Shown piece after piece: positions 12,733 through 24,044 of a stretch of DNA of 64,000 nucleotides (position 1 is the stretch's first letter; every line of letters starts with the position of its first letter). The stretch is taken from NCBI GenBank assembly GCA_001692895.1, contig KV748187.1:2243715-2307714 (forward strand), in the 5' to 3' direction. Made by a program: the position numbers and the translations under genes. Origin of the DNA: Cenococcum geophilum 1.58. Lineage: Eukaryota; Ascomycota; Dothideomycetes; Gloniales; Gloniaceae. Below the pieces are notes generated by a model, which saw only the letters and a program-made list of their open reading frames with translations, made no database searches and was not told the DNA's origin.

Positions 12733-14105
12733 TCCGTAATTAATTATAAAATAGCTTTTATATTATTTTTTAGTAGTAGTTTCTATTATAGGTAAAACTA
12801 TCTATTTCCATCTATTTATCTTTATTAAGTTATTTATTAAGTAGGCCAATATATAGATCCCTTTATTATTAGGATGTTCTAACCTATAACTTAGGGTAGG
12901 AACTTAGCGTTTTCCGCTTCTATATTCGATTTTACTACTATTACTACATTTTTATCTTATATGGTAGTGGCGCGTAATAATATATTTAGTATTTAGGGTA
13001 TTAGGTTAGGTATTAGGCAGTAGGTACTAAATCTAGCTATTAGGTAGTTTAGGTTATTATAATAATAGCCTTTTTAATAGCATCTATAGTAGCGTTTTAG
13101 TTTCTAGAGTAGCTCGCGCTCTCTATTTAGGAGTTTTTACAAAAAGGTTAATATAGAGAGGTTAATATTAGCTCTAGTAGTACTTAAGGTAGTAGGCGTT
13201 AATAGCTTAGTATATATAGGTTTAGTAGGCCTAGAGGGCTTCTATAGAGAGGGTTTTAGGTAAAAGTTAGTAGTAGTAATCTAATTTAGTTATTGTTTAA
13301 TCTTCTATAAGGCTGCCACCATCTTATAAACATTATTGTAGTTATAGCTAGCGGCTGCGTAACTAAGGCGATAAGTAACTTTTTTAAGGAGATCCTCCTA
13401 GTCTTTAGTATTATCTTAGGTAAGGGCTTTAGTATATTCCTAAAATTTAATATAGAACTTATTAAATAATTTAATAGGGCTTATCTTTAGGGCTTATAGT
13501 TTAGCTTAGTTAGTAGCTAGTAGGTTATAGTTATAGTATATTAGGTTAAGATTATTAAGGACTTCTTAGTAAAACTACTACTTTTAGAGGCCACTAGTCT
13601 CCTATTAGGCGAAAAGTCTATTAAATAGTGTACCCTTTATTCGCCTAATAATATAGCCAATCTTAATATCTTCTATAGGAAAAAGGTAGGCGCTCTAAGT
13701 TAGTTTCTTNNNNATTTATATCTTNTAGTAGCTATATTCCTTNNNGTCTCCCTAAAAGACTAGGGGATTAAGGTAGCGTATATTAGACCCTATAGTAGCA
13801 GTTTAGGTCTAATTATTATAGCTTTTATTATTGCTACTTTGGTAAGAGTTTCTATTAGGTAAAGCTGCTTAGCGCTAACCCTTTATTAAGCGTTAAGTAG
13901 GTAAAGTTGCCGGGGGCGTAAAGACTTAGGTGGCGTTATATATAGTAAAGAGGTGTCTAACGTTATTATAAATATACTTATTAAGCTAAAATTATAGGTA
14001 TTTAATTGTGCCTTCTTTTTTAGTAACTATAGTAATTAGTATAATCTTATTCTTCTTTAACTATTAGATGTCGCGTTTAGATACGTAGAGGTTATCTTTA
14101 GTTTC
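12733..14105 (-). mobile_element. Ty3/gypsy relic (gypsy-2), gag middle and C-terminus
   Basis: Read on the minus strand this is a retrotransposon gag ending near 13000 in a CCHC-like knuckle (CYRCY-KGYYYN pattern). The gag continues upstream at 22163-22690 and downstream into the reverse transcriptase fragment 4896-3990. Both interruptions are insertions by other elements whose target duplications are visible. Ambiguous bases occur at 13710-13713, 13725 and 13743-13745. Stops at Gln/Trp positions are frequent. Confidence 0.75.
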
Positions 14106-14247
14106 TGTCACACGGGAATGCAGGTGTATGGTGGTGTGAGGGCTCTATAAGGTGGAGTAGTCTTAAAGGATGAGAATATATACAACAGGCGAAAGCAATC
14201 ACGTGATCTCAGGAAGCTCCTGTGGATGTCCACGTACCCCCCCCCCC
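14106..14247. repeat. Left 142-bp terminal direct repeat of a short LTR-like element
   Basis: This copy begins TGTCACACGGG and ends in a run of 11 C. It is uninterrupted, and a second copy at 15576-15653 plus 22092-22154 matches it base for base apart from a few transitions. This intact copy shows the sequence of the empty site into which the 6.4-kb DNA transposon jumped in the other copy. It keeps CpA and TpG dinucleotides, unlike its surroundings. Confidence 0.8.
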
Positions 14248-15575
14248 AGACACAGGAGCTCTCCAAGCCCTATTAAAAACAAGCGCTAGTGGGTATATCG
14301 TCCTTCTAAGCAAGGCTGTGGTGTAGTATACAAATGGTAGGGAATAAGGAAATTAAATTGGTGATGCAGGAAGCTCAAATCTTAAAGATTAATCGTGTGC
14401 TTATGTTGTCGAAGAATTAAATAGGATCAAGATCATCGAATCAATCGATTGATCTGGTGCTTCAATTTGAAGCTGGTGCGTTGTTGCTGCCGTAGTCGTT
14501 TGCATATAGATTCTCTTGTAGATCGAATCGGATCTCGTCAAGCGACAGTAACGTCTTTTAATATGGTGAGGCTTTGGATATAGCCATCGATTGTGTCGCA
14601 CGTAGTGCTTCTAGTGACGCTCTAGATGGAGCCGTTATATTTAGTCGAGTCTCTTATTGCTACCGGGTATATCTACAGCCCTCTCTCAAATGCTTATGAA
14701 GCTTGTTTCCTAATTCGAGTTGCCTTTTACATCTTTAATAGGTTATCTTCTTTGCACGGGCTGCTGGCTGCGCTGTATTCGATGACTCTAGTGATAATGT
14801 AGTCGTTATATTATGTGCTAAAGTAGGCGCATCTGGTGCCGATGTAGGCGTATCTAGTGAGGAAGTATATTAAGCGGCACCCCCCTCTAGGTCCTCTGGT
14901 GTCGCAATCTCGATACTTAAAGTCCTTCTATGCAGTACCTTGATCCTAGCCATAAGCTCCTAAGTACTTAATATTTCCCCTTTAGGTAGCCTCTCTCTGA
15001 CATCTTGCGATAGGCATATATTTATGAAGATAACCTCTTGATCTGGTAGAAGCTCTTAAAGGTCTAGATGTACTATAACTTCTAACTTCCATAGGTAAAA
15101 GTCCCCAATATCTTGTAAAATCGGAACCTTTTATTCTACTAAGCCGCCATTATAGTAGCGACGTCTAGTGTATCGGTGGTAGTTCTGGTGTTTGGCCATA
15201 GCTCTATTATATAGAGCTGGCCGATCAATCAAGCTCTCGTATAGAATCCCTCCGCTAGTCTTTAACCCCTAGGTATTATCCTTCCCCTAGGTATAGTCTC
15301 TCCTCCTGACCTCTGGTAATCGAAGAACCCAAGTAGCTAATAATCTGGTGTCAAGATCTGACGTCGTGGTGTTAAAAAGGGTCAACTTCGTCGCAACGCG
15401 TGCGCGGTCGAATTTGACAAATCTGGTGTCAGGGGGTCGATTGTTAATGTTGTACGTGCGTATTCAGCCGCGTCAATCGTGCGCGTTAATCGATCTAACG
15501 TATCTGGTGCAGCGATGGAGTTAATAGCTGATGAATATAGCTGAATCTTAAAGCTGCGAAAAAGGGCTTATAACC
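14248..15575 (-). mobile_element. Internal region of short LTR-like (TRIM/LARD-type) element
   Basis: These 1.33 kb lie between the two 142-bp direct repeats. Base composition is near balanced, with abundant CpA/TpG, unlike the RIP-scarred flanks. The phrase TCTGGTG recurs (for example near 14453, 14831, 14896, 15186, 15349, 15422 and 15503). A minus-strand frame is open for 66 codons (14601-14401), but I recognise no pol domain, so the element was probably mobilised by another. Immediately inside the right repeat, the minus strand reads GGTTATAAGCCC, a possible primer-binding site. The orientation and superfamily are therefore tentative. Confidence 0.55.
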
Positions 15576-15653
15576 TGTCACATGGGAATGCAGGTATATG
15601 GTGGTGTGAGGACTCCATAAGGTGGAGTAGTCTTAAAGGATGAGAATATATAC
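15576..15653. repeat. Right terminal repeat, first part (split by DNA transposon)
   Basis: It begins TGTCACATGGG and runs to ATATATAC, where the 6.4-kb transposon is inserted. The remainder resumes at 22092. The total length without the insertion is 141 bp, against 142 bp for the left copy. Confidence 0.8.
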
Positions 15654-15675
15654 TTGTCTTAGCATGCTTAGACTA
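15654..15675 (+). repeat. Left terminal inverted repeat of the 6.4-kb transposon
   Basis: A 22-bp TIR matching the reverse complement of 22061-22082 with four mismatches. It abuts the left target duplication. Confidence 0.8.
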
Positions 15676-16139
15676 CAATAGGAGGCCGGATAAATCCGGC
15701 CCAATGGCACTAAACCAGTTTAGGCCATCTGTCCCGTTGTGGTCTGAGACACTTTGGCCAACGTTTATAACGCACGTTGTGATATCCGCATAGCTAATAT
15801 TACGGATATTCACTTCTTATTATTTTAACGATTTTAGGCAGCTTAAAAAATCCATTAATTATATATTAAGCTCTAGCGAATTAAATGGTTTACGTAAGAA
15901 GTCTCTCTACCTTTCTATTTCTAATATTAATTTTAAAATAGCCGTAACGCGGATTGCTAAAGTAAATAATTAGCAATATCCGCACTAATAACGCGTTAAT
16001 CTTAACCACCCACTCTCTATCTATTATATCTATAGTCCAACAATTAAAACCCATTAAGATCTATCTATTATAACGTGTTTAAGCCCTCCCTACCTTTATT
16101 TAACCCTCTACTCTCCCTCTACTACCTTTAAGCGCTATC

Positions 16140-18330
16140 TACTAATGCCTCTATTAAAGTAGATAAGGCAAAAAGGTTATAAATTATAAGCCGGTTAAGC
16201 AGATTAATAAGCTGGTAATACGTAATAGGCTAGGGATTATATTAAAACGGATCCCTAGCGGTTTCTATAGCTATATAGCCTACGGAGGAAGCTACCCTAG
16301 CTTATAAGCAGCTCTTATAAGCTTTAAATAAGTAAGCTAGATAAAGCTATTGCGGAGATATATTTATACCGCGGTTATATAAAGCAGCTCAAGGCCCTAA
16401 GGGTGCTGATATTTAAGCGGCGAGATCTTATACTTATAGCAAAGACGTTCTTTAGCAAGAGTATAATAATGCAAGCACTACCATATCTCATACCTAATGT
16501 AGTTATTATTATTATTCTTTTACTTAACGTAATTGGATTAGAGCAAGTAAAAAAGATTATAAAGCTACCTTATATTCGACCTGTTTATATATAGGGAAAG
16601 ACAATATCCGCTAAGCTAATTAAGGATATCTATACGGGCAGCTACACATATATCCTTATTTCCTTAGAACTTTTAGTTAGTAACAAGCTGTATAAGGTTC
16701 TAATAGACCCAACGTTTTGTTTTTATATTACCCTTATAGTAGTTAATAAAGTACACCTACTTGCTAATTAGGGAGAGACCTTCCGTATAGCGTACGTATA
16801 ACTCTTTAAAGTACGTTTAGTCTTGGTTAATAAGCCTTAGTTTGCATATACCGCAACGCTAGACCCCTCTATATTTTGGACTATATACAAGCTAGCTAGG
16901 TTTAAACCTAATATACAAGTTATTAAACCCCTAATTAATTAGCTAGAGCTAAAGATTATACAAAGGGTTATAACCGCGTAAGAGAAGAAGGACTTTCGAG
17001 TTCTTTACTTTACTATTGCTGCTGCTCTAGTATATTTATATACTGCTAGTAATAGTAACTAAGGAAAAGGCGAGTAATTAAGAAGCCGCTTAATATCCAT
17101 ATAGCGGATATACCGCTAACAGTTTAATTAACTTTAGCTAATTCTAAAGATAATTATCTTCTTTAATTCTAAGGAGTAGATAGCTTCCTGTTATAATATT
17201 ATTTACAGCTAGTTAATCTATCGCAGCTATAATGCTGCTATTATTAAAGAAATGGTATAGAGCTACTATATAACGCTTACGGATATTAATAAAGATCGCT
17301 TATATGCCAAATATACGCGCCTAACGTCTCAAATTTAAATTCTACTTATATTAGATGCAGTAGCACACAGCGCAGATATCCTAGATATCTACTATTCTAT
17401 CTAATATAGAATGCCTCGCTATAAATCCTATAATATGCTAATACAGTAGTTTAGCCGGGTAGGCTAAGGAGAAGGCCTCTTAGGCGAAGCAATCTTTATG
17501 GTTAAGAGCCGCTAGCGGGGTTCTCGCGATAAATTAGGTGGTTCTAAGTATATACAACCTCAGTATATAGGCAATCTTCGCGTAAGCGCACTGCGTAATA
17601 ATATCCGCGGGCAATAAGATGTAGAGACTGTGGATATTACAAGCGATGCTTTATTTATAGCGTCGGTTAGTACTAAGCGGTTAGTAGATATAAGAAGCGG
17701 GCATGGGTTAAGCCCTAGTAATTCTATAGTACGCCTACCTAAAGAGCTTATTGTACCAACCCTACGCCTAAAGAAGCGGTTAACTAATGCGTAGTTATAT
17801 AGTAAGCTGCCGTTCACCCTATAGCGGCTAGTTAATAAGAATTAGGTATGCTTATAAGCAATATAACTTACACACTATAAAAACCTATAGTCTACTATTA
17901 GTAAAGACTTATGTTACAGTAACTATAACCTAGCAATATTCACGGATTGCGAGTATAATATCCGCACTATAGCTAGTACGGATATTGCGAAAACCCACCG
18001 GGAGCCTATATTAAGTAACGTATAGGGGTAGTTTACGCAATAGGCGGAGGCTAGGTATTAGGATATACTATAAACGCCTATAGTTAATTACGTTATACCG
18101 GATAAGCAGCTCTGTCGCCTTTATAATATAGGGTAGGTTCTAGATATGGCATTATTAAGGTAAGCAATGCCTAAGTGGGATCCTAATATCCTCAGCAAGG
18201 ATCTTCTATCCCTTATTAAGCTTTTAGTAGATAAGGAATAAAAGTAGAAGCAGAAAGAAATAGGGCAACTCTTAGGTTCTTCTAGGTTAATTATATAGAT
18301 ATTAGAGCGGTTTTCCTAAGCGTTAGAGCA
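16140..18330 (+). pseudogene. RecQ-like SF2 DNA helicase relic
   Basis: The plus strand reads as a broken helicase. A motif I candidate lies near 16437-16470 (AKTFFSKS, where Gly to Ser by G-to-A would explain the Ser). An uninterrupted stretch follows at 16403-16594 (63 codons). Motif II is NKVH at 16745-16756, where the family has D-E-x-H; both Asp to Asn and Glu to Lys are G-to-A changes. An LLAN-GETFR block follows, then a TATLDPS block (motif III like) near 16855-16875. The C-terminal half contains RFSR-like and Cys-containing stretches near 17450-17500. RecQ-type helicases unwind DNA with 3'-5' polarity. I recall helicases with a DEVHL motif as common passengers in fungal repeats, but the precise family needs a search. 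Many in-frame stops. Confidence 0.65.
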
Positions 18331-18949
18331 GCACGCTACTATAGATAAGCGCTTATTACAGGCTCTTATACGGGCTTTATAGGTTTTAGATAGGAGATTT
18401 AAAATATTAGCACCGTGGCAATTAGCGCCTTGCCGTGGCGCTAATATATTATAGGCTAGTTAATAGTTAGCTATAAACCTCTTGCCAACAACTTAGGAAG
18501 AGGATATACCTATATCTTCGCTAACTCTCAGGTCTCCAGCTCCTACTCCTCCATTATTACCCTTATACTAGCCGTTAGATATATCTATACCGCTAGTAAC
18601 CTGCCAGTTAGATACGTCTATATTGGTACCGTAGAGGCGGTTAGCATAATTAAATAGAGGTAAATATATACGAAGAGCACTAGACAAAATTAACGGCAAC
18701 GCTAATTAGTATATAGCGGGCTAATATTAGGCGAGGTTAGCTAATATTAGGCGGGGTTAGCTAATACTAGGTAAGTTTACCTTATATCCGCTAAGCGGAT
18801 ATTACAACCAGTAGCTGATATTTATTAGGACGACGGCTCTTCTCTTCCTCCTACTTTATACCCCTAGTAAGCGCGGCCCGGAACTAGATAGATTAATTAA
18901 TTAATAATATTAATTACTTGGGAATATATACTAGTGCTACTAACTATAG

Positions 18950-21900
18950 CAGATATTAAACGGCTGTGGTAATAGCTTGCGGTTAATATCTTGTATTACT
19001 TATTAAGCAACTTATACGTAGGCTAAAGCTAGGTTTAAGTAAAGTTAATAGGTAATACAAAGCTATCTAACTTATTATTATCGTTATGGAGATTAAGCTT
19101 ATTAAATACGGCGGAAAGATCACTGCCTAGCCATGAATTAAACTTATTAAGGGCAGATTAATTAAGTCGTTCAATACCTAGTTATAGTAGAGGCGGCGCT
19201 TCTATCTTTACTTGCTATGCCTAACGGCAGATAATAGAACCTACAGCAATCGTATTAGCAAGCAATTAAATATCCGCCGCAGTAGATTTAATAGTATATT
19301 AAGTAGACATCCGTTCACCAAACGTAATCTTAAACTTTGCACGTAGTGGCCCTATATAATTAGTTATATAAATACTCCAGCAGAAGAGCGAGTCTAGGTT
19401 AAACATTAAATTGCTATAAGTATACATAAGCTGCTTTAGCTCCCTATTAAGTAGCTCGTTATTAAGATCTATTAGGTAGTAACTATTCTATTTACCGCGG
19501 TTATTTACCAGACTATTCGCTAAAATAGCTTACTAAAGCTTAGGGGAACAGACATCTATTAAAGTTAATTAAAAGAAACGTAATATCTCTAGTAGATAGT
19601 TCTTATTCTAACTACCTATAAAATAGATATAGATGCGGGGGAGTACGCGGCTAAGTAGGCCGATATCCGCAAGCTTAATAGCGTGCTTAAGGACCTTATA
19701 CGTCTCTACTAGTTGTAAGAAGCGGATATACATTAGAAACTCTGTATTAGCAGGTTTAGGAAGTGTCTGTAAGGATATAGCACTGCTAGCCTACTTAGGG
19801 TAACCCTTTTGCCGCGGTTCCGTAGGCTAGCTGGCATAGTTAGCTGCCCAAGAGACTTCCTAACCAAAAATAGCTGTGCGGATATCCTTAATTACCGCTA
19901 ATAAACGTTACGGAGATAGACTCTTAAGGTACCGCTTAATATCTATAGGCGACTTAGTGTTACAGGAGTCTTTAATTTAAGTATAGAGCATCGCTATAAT
20001 ATAAGCGTCGAAGCTATAGAGAATTAGCTCCTCTATATAATAAAACAGCGCGTGCTTAGCTAGGATATTCCTTTAACCTAGGTGGTTTATGTAGGTGTAC
20101 AGCGTAGAGTACTCTTAGGCTAATTGCTCGCTACTATAGTAATACCGTATAACCATATATAGGTAGTTTAGCTTTAGGTGCTAAAGAGCTAAAATAGGTA
20201 GAGCCCAACGTAGGCTATTATAGGCGGATATTAACTTAGTATATTCTCCCTAACACGACTAAATAAGCTTTACAGTCTTTTAATCACCATAGATTAGGAA
20301 CAGTCACTCTTTAAATACTTTATTAGTGCGTTATAGATTTATTTAATGGAGAAAGATATTATCTAGTACCTTATAGGTTTTAGATATAGAGGCCTCTCCA
20401 GTTATAATAGGTCCTAGGTTAAGCCTAGACGTCCGCGTAGCGGGTATTACATTAATAGTAGGTATATATAGATGTTTAAACCGCGGGTTTTTGCTAAGTA
20501 ATATATTAAGGCCTAGGTACGCTTCTATAATAGCTTTATAAATTAAAGCTGTTAAGATCTACTTTTATATTTTGTCTTGTAGATTACCCGGAGCCTCTAT
20601 AATATCTAAGAACTTAATTAGGATATCCACACAAAGCATACTCTGTTAAAGCCCACTATTAGGTATATATACGCTAAAAATAAGCTTACTAGTCGTGCGC
20701 GAATAGAATGTCCTAGTATCCCTAAGTGTTTAATACTAAACTCGTTAGAGGTAGTTAAAGTTATTATAAACGATAATCGTATTAGAAGCCGCACCCATTA
20801 AGCGGATTTTTACCTATACGTAGGTTAGTATACATCCGCATCGCGGAGATTATGGGCTAAACCTTAACTCCTAGGCTACCCGCTCCTTCTGCCAATTTAG
20901 AGTAGTATAACTATTAATTAATTTAAGCCTATAGAGCACAGAAAGCACGCGGCGCTTAATGCCGTTAGCTTAGAGATACATTCCTAACAGCTATAGGATA
21001 TAATTTACGGAGTTTTGTAAAAGGCTAAATATAAGCGTAGAAGCTATTAGAACCGCACGGCCTTTATATAAAGAATATTTGCGTTAACCCTCTTAACATA
21101 CTGTGATTATATACTCTAGTATAGGTGCGTAAGTCTTTACGGCTTAATAGCACTACCCGAGGTTAAGCTACTTAATATCCGTATATTGGTTAAAGCTGCT
21201 AAATAGTAACTCTTTCTCCCTTAGCTCTTTAAGCTCTCCTTAGATGGTAAGAGTAATACTAGCACCCGCTATACCGCGTTTCTCTATCTCTTTAGTATAG
21301 ATATTTAGGATATTAGCATTCTCTAAGAGTTTGCTAAGGAGCTTTCTTACTCTTTTTTTCTTTAGTGCCTTACGTAAACCTTTAGCTATTGTAATCTATT
21401 TAAGCGCTAGGTCTCCTATAGACATCCATTATAGCTTAAGATGGTTAATAATTACCCAGACCTTCTCTACAGCGGATATCCTATTAGCGGATATTACAGA
21501 TATTGCGGGTATTTCGTTAACTCCTACTTCTTTATCCTCTTGGGGATCTATATAGTTTAGTAGCGGTAAGTAGGCTATTAAGGACCGCATTTAAGCTAAG
21601 GAGAGTAATAGGGGAGACGATAGGGGAGATAATAGGGATAGGACAAGACCGCTAATGCCCTTAGGTACTATATCCGCTGTATCTCTTAATCCTCTAGCGG
21701 TGTTGGTTAATAGAGAGGGTAGTTTATTATTAAAAGTTTGAGAAGACTGGCTCCCACTAGACGAAGTAGAGGGGTTTCTTTAACGCTTTTTGGATGCACC
21801 TATGGCTGGTAGTTAGTTCTAGAAAATCTATTAATTAGAGAGCTGATTAAGGCGATTCTAACGTAGGTATTTATAGGATAATAGACGTGGTGGTTACTTA

Positions 21901-21960
21901 TATTAATTTTATTAAAGTTAATGGATTGCCTTATATAAACAGAGCGGCTTAGCTTCTAAA
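18950..21960 (-). pseudogene. DUF6589-like mobile-element protein relic
   Basis: Read on the minus strand, the stretch resembles the fungal DUF6589 family as I remember it: a VLYRLKLINSYTTLN-like block near 20940, IIVYNNFNYL near 20770-20740 (family VYDNFNY, Asp to Asn), a TLRDTRTFYS block near 20715, LNLGPIITGEA then KTYKVLDNIFLHQI near 20420-20350, WLFLIYGD near 20300, and a LKLNYLYMVIRYYY block near 20180-20140. The order and spacing agree with that family. Its biochemical role is unknown to me. Its position, filling the right half of a TIR-bounded element beside a helicase, suggests it is the mobility protein or part of it. Many stops at Gln/Trp positions are RIP scars. Confidence 0.6.
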
Positions 21961-22060
21961 AGCTTGCTAAAGTGGCTTAGACTAAGAAATAGATAGATCT
22001 ATCGAATAGGTTAGCTTGCGGATATTCGATTATCCGCGCAGCGGATATTTATCGGTTTCT

Positions 22061-22082
22061 TAGTCTGAGTATGCTGAGTCAA
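22061..22082 (-). repeat. Right terminal inverted repeat of the 6.4-kb transposon
   Basis: It ends ...CTGAGTCAA, followed by the right copy of the target duplication AATATATAC. Just inside it, at about 22017-22050, lie three GCGGATAT/ATCCGC motifs. Confidence 0.8.
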
Positions 22083-22091
22083 AATATATAC

Positions 22092-22154
22092 AACAGGCGA
22101 AAGCAATTACGTGATCTTAGGAAGCTCCTGTGGATGTCCACGTACCCCCCCCCC
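22092..22154. repeat. Right terminal repeat, second part
   Basis: It continues AACAGGCGAAAGC... to a run of 10 C, matching 14174-14247. Downstream, TAGTTTC at 22161-22167 repeats TAGTTTC at 14099-14105, just left of the element. This is a likely target duplication for the whole short LTR-like element, although six bases (TACTAA) after the C run are then unexplained. Confidence 0.7.
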
Positions 22155-22162
22155 TACTAATA

Positions 22163-22690
22163 GTTTCTTAATATATGTTATTAGCGAGCGCCTTATAAGC
22201 TTATAGGTCTTAAATAATATCGCAATCTTAGGTAGTATACATCTCAGCTTATATAAGCTTTAGGTGGTAGTTCTATAGAAGGCGGTAGTATTTATTAGGG
22301 TCTTGTGCTACTATTTTTACAAATGTCTCAGCGTCTTATATTTCGATTTTAATAGGTAGTAGCCCTTCTATTTACTTGTCTGTAGTTATATAGTTGATAA
22401 AAGATAAAATATTATTAGTGTCCATTTCTTTAGGGGTTAAGGCTAAAGCTAATAAATTAAATTCTCTTAGGATTAATTGGCGTTATAGGTTAAATATAGG
22501 TATTAGATTATTCTTTAGGTTTAATATAATAGCTAATAAAGAATATCGTCTTACTATTATAGGTTCCTTAAAAGTATAAAGTAAGGTAATTTATAGACAC
22601 GCTGCTTTTAGCAGCGCCTATAGTATTATAGAGACGTAGAATTAGTTATAGGCTAAGCGTTAGTGGTAAAAAGGCGCAACGTAATGTTAT
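22163..22690 (-). mobile_element. Ty3/gypsy relic (gypsy-2), gag N-terminal part
   Basis: Minus-strand gag-like translation that continues in frame into 14105-12733 if the 8-kb insertion between 14106 and about 22162 is removed with one copy of TAGTTTC. It shows a long plus-strand shadow frame at 22394-22579. The 5' end and 5' LTR of gypsy-2 are not visible. The sequence changes character near 22690. Confidence 0.6.
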
Positions 22691-23686
22691 GGAACGTGGG
22701 CAATGGCTACAGAGCGTATGTATTCGAGGAGTCTATAAGACGTTACGCGATCAAAAGCAGTAATCTAGTACTTAGTAGCAAAACCAATACCTAGCAGCTC
22801 CAGCAGCATCCAACCCCAGCTAGCTTAGAATATCGCGAGACATTCTACAGCACGTAAATCAACCCCTAGTACGACCTCTTTACTGAGCGCCGTACCCCCA
22901 GCTTAACAGCACTAAACGCCCAATAGCCCTCAGGCAGTACCTTAGCAGCTACCTTAGCAGCTACCCCAGCAGTACTACAGTAGCGCTCTAGCCGTACACA
23001 GCATACTAGCTTTTACAGCACCCAGTATCCAATTACCCAATAGCTTTATGCAGTAACCCAGTATAGCAGCGCAACTCTAGTGTAGCAACGCAACCTAGCA
23101 GCAAACCAATATCTAGTACGCGTCTTAGCATACAAATCAACATCCAACAGCCTTGTGTAGTACCCCAGCGTCACAGCAACTTAATAGCCTCGCGCAGTAC
23201 CCAATACCTAATAACCCAGTAGCGTTAGCAGCACCCTACAACCCAGTAGCATCAGCAGCACCCTCTACCTACAATCCCGACACCGTCTGCTATCTTCCTT
23301 ACAGATCTGCCACGTCGAAAATCACGTTAACAGCGCGCCTACAACGCCAGCGCGCTCCCTATCCTCTACCCTCTTAAATCTGCCGGCGTCTGCGGCAGCT
23401 ATAAACCCTTAATAATGGCACTACCTTAACTTCCTAAAGGATATAAAAGCGGGAGCTATACGACCACTAGGCGGCCTTATTATATTAACATCTATAATAA
23501 CAAAGCCCAATGGGAGTTTTTAACTACAACCGCTTATTAAAAACAGATTTAGGATATACAAGATATTCTAGACCTACGTTAACGACAGTATAAAAGAATT
23601 TAGAAGGCATATTAAGAATAAAAGGAAGAGATTAAGGAGTTATAAAGCGTAGTTTAGTAATTACAGCAACAACAAGCTACACTAGC

Positions 23687-23775
23687 GCAAGCTCCGTCCG
23701 CACAAGCTCCGTCTGCACAAGCTCCGTCTGCACAAGCTCCGTCCGCACAAGCTCCGTCCGCGCAAGCTCCGCCAG
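23687..23775 (+). repeat. 15-bp tandem repeat (about 6 copies)
   Basis: The unit is CAAGCTCCGTCYGCA, repeated without a length change, and in the plus frame it encodes Ala-Gln-Ala-Pro-Ser. A coding minisatellite within the broken gene. Confidence 0.9.
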
Positions 23776-24044
23776 CTTCACCCTCTCCGTTAACTAAAGC
23801 TAAGGAGCTACGGCAGTTAAGCTCGTACAAACCCCCGCAACCTTAAACCTACAAAAAGTGCTCTACTATATTCCCTTTGGGTTAAGCGCTCTTTAAACAT
23901 TTGCCAGACTATTAACCATTTTAGTGTACTAAGTGCGGATCTACATTCCCTTCGAATACTACCCTCTATAAGCACGTTTAGGGATATCGTCGTCCAAAGA
24001 ATTAAGCTTCGTTAGGATAGAGGTCTACCAACTAAACGATTGTG

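Larger units (their letters stand above)
15654..22082. mobile_element. 6.4-kb TIR DNA transposon with RecQ-like helicase and DUF6589-like relics
   Basis: The left end reads TTGTCTTAGCATGCTTAGAC and the right end, reverse complemented, TTGACTCAGCATACTCAGAC; over the first 22 bases, which end in TA, they differ at four positions, three of them RIP-type transitions. The element is flanked by AATATATAC on both sides (15645-15653 and 22083-22091), a 9-bp target duplication, or 8 bp if one A belongs to the element. Removing it restores the sequence seen in the intact repeat at 14106-14247. The cargo is a plus-strand SF2 helicase relic (left half) and a minus-strand DUF6589-like relic (right half), in convergent orientation. 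GCGGATAT-type motifs recur throughout. An 8-bp duplication fits hAT or Kyakuja-Dileera-Zisupton type cut-and-paste elements, but I recognise no hAT dimerisation or KDZ motif. Confidence 0.8.

Noticed and set aside
14401..14601. Minus-strand 66-codon frame in the short LTR-like element as a separate gene
   Set aside because: It lies inside the mobile element and has no known domain; described as part of that element.
17560..17817. Minus-strand open frame of 85 codons
   Set aside because: It is antisense to the helicase relic and has no recognisable domain; open because RIP stops fall in other frames.
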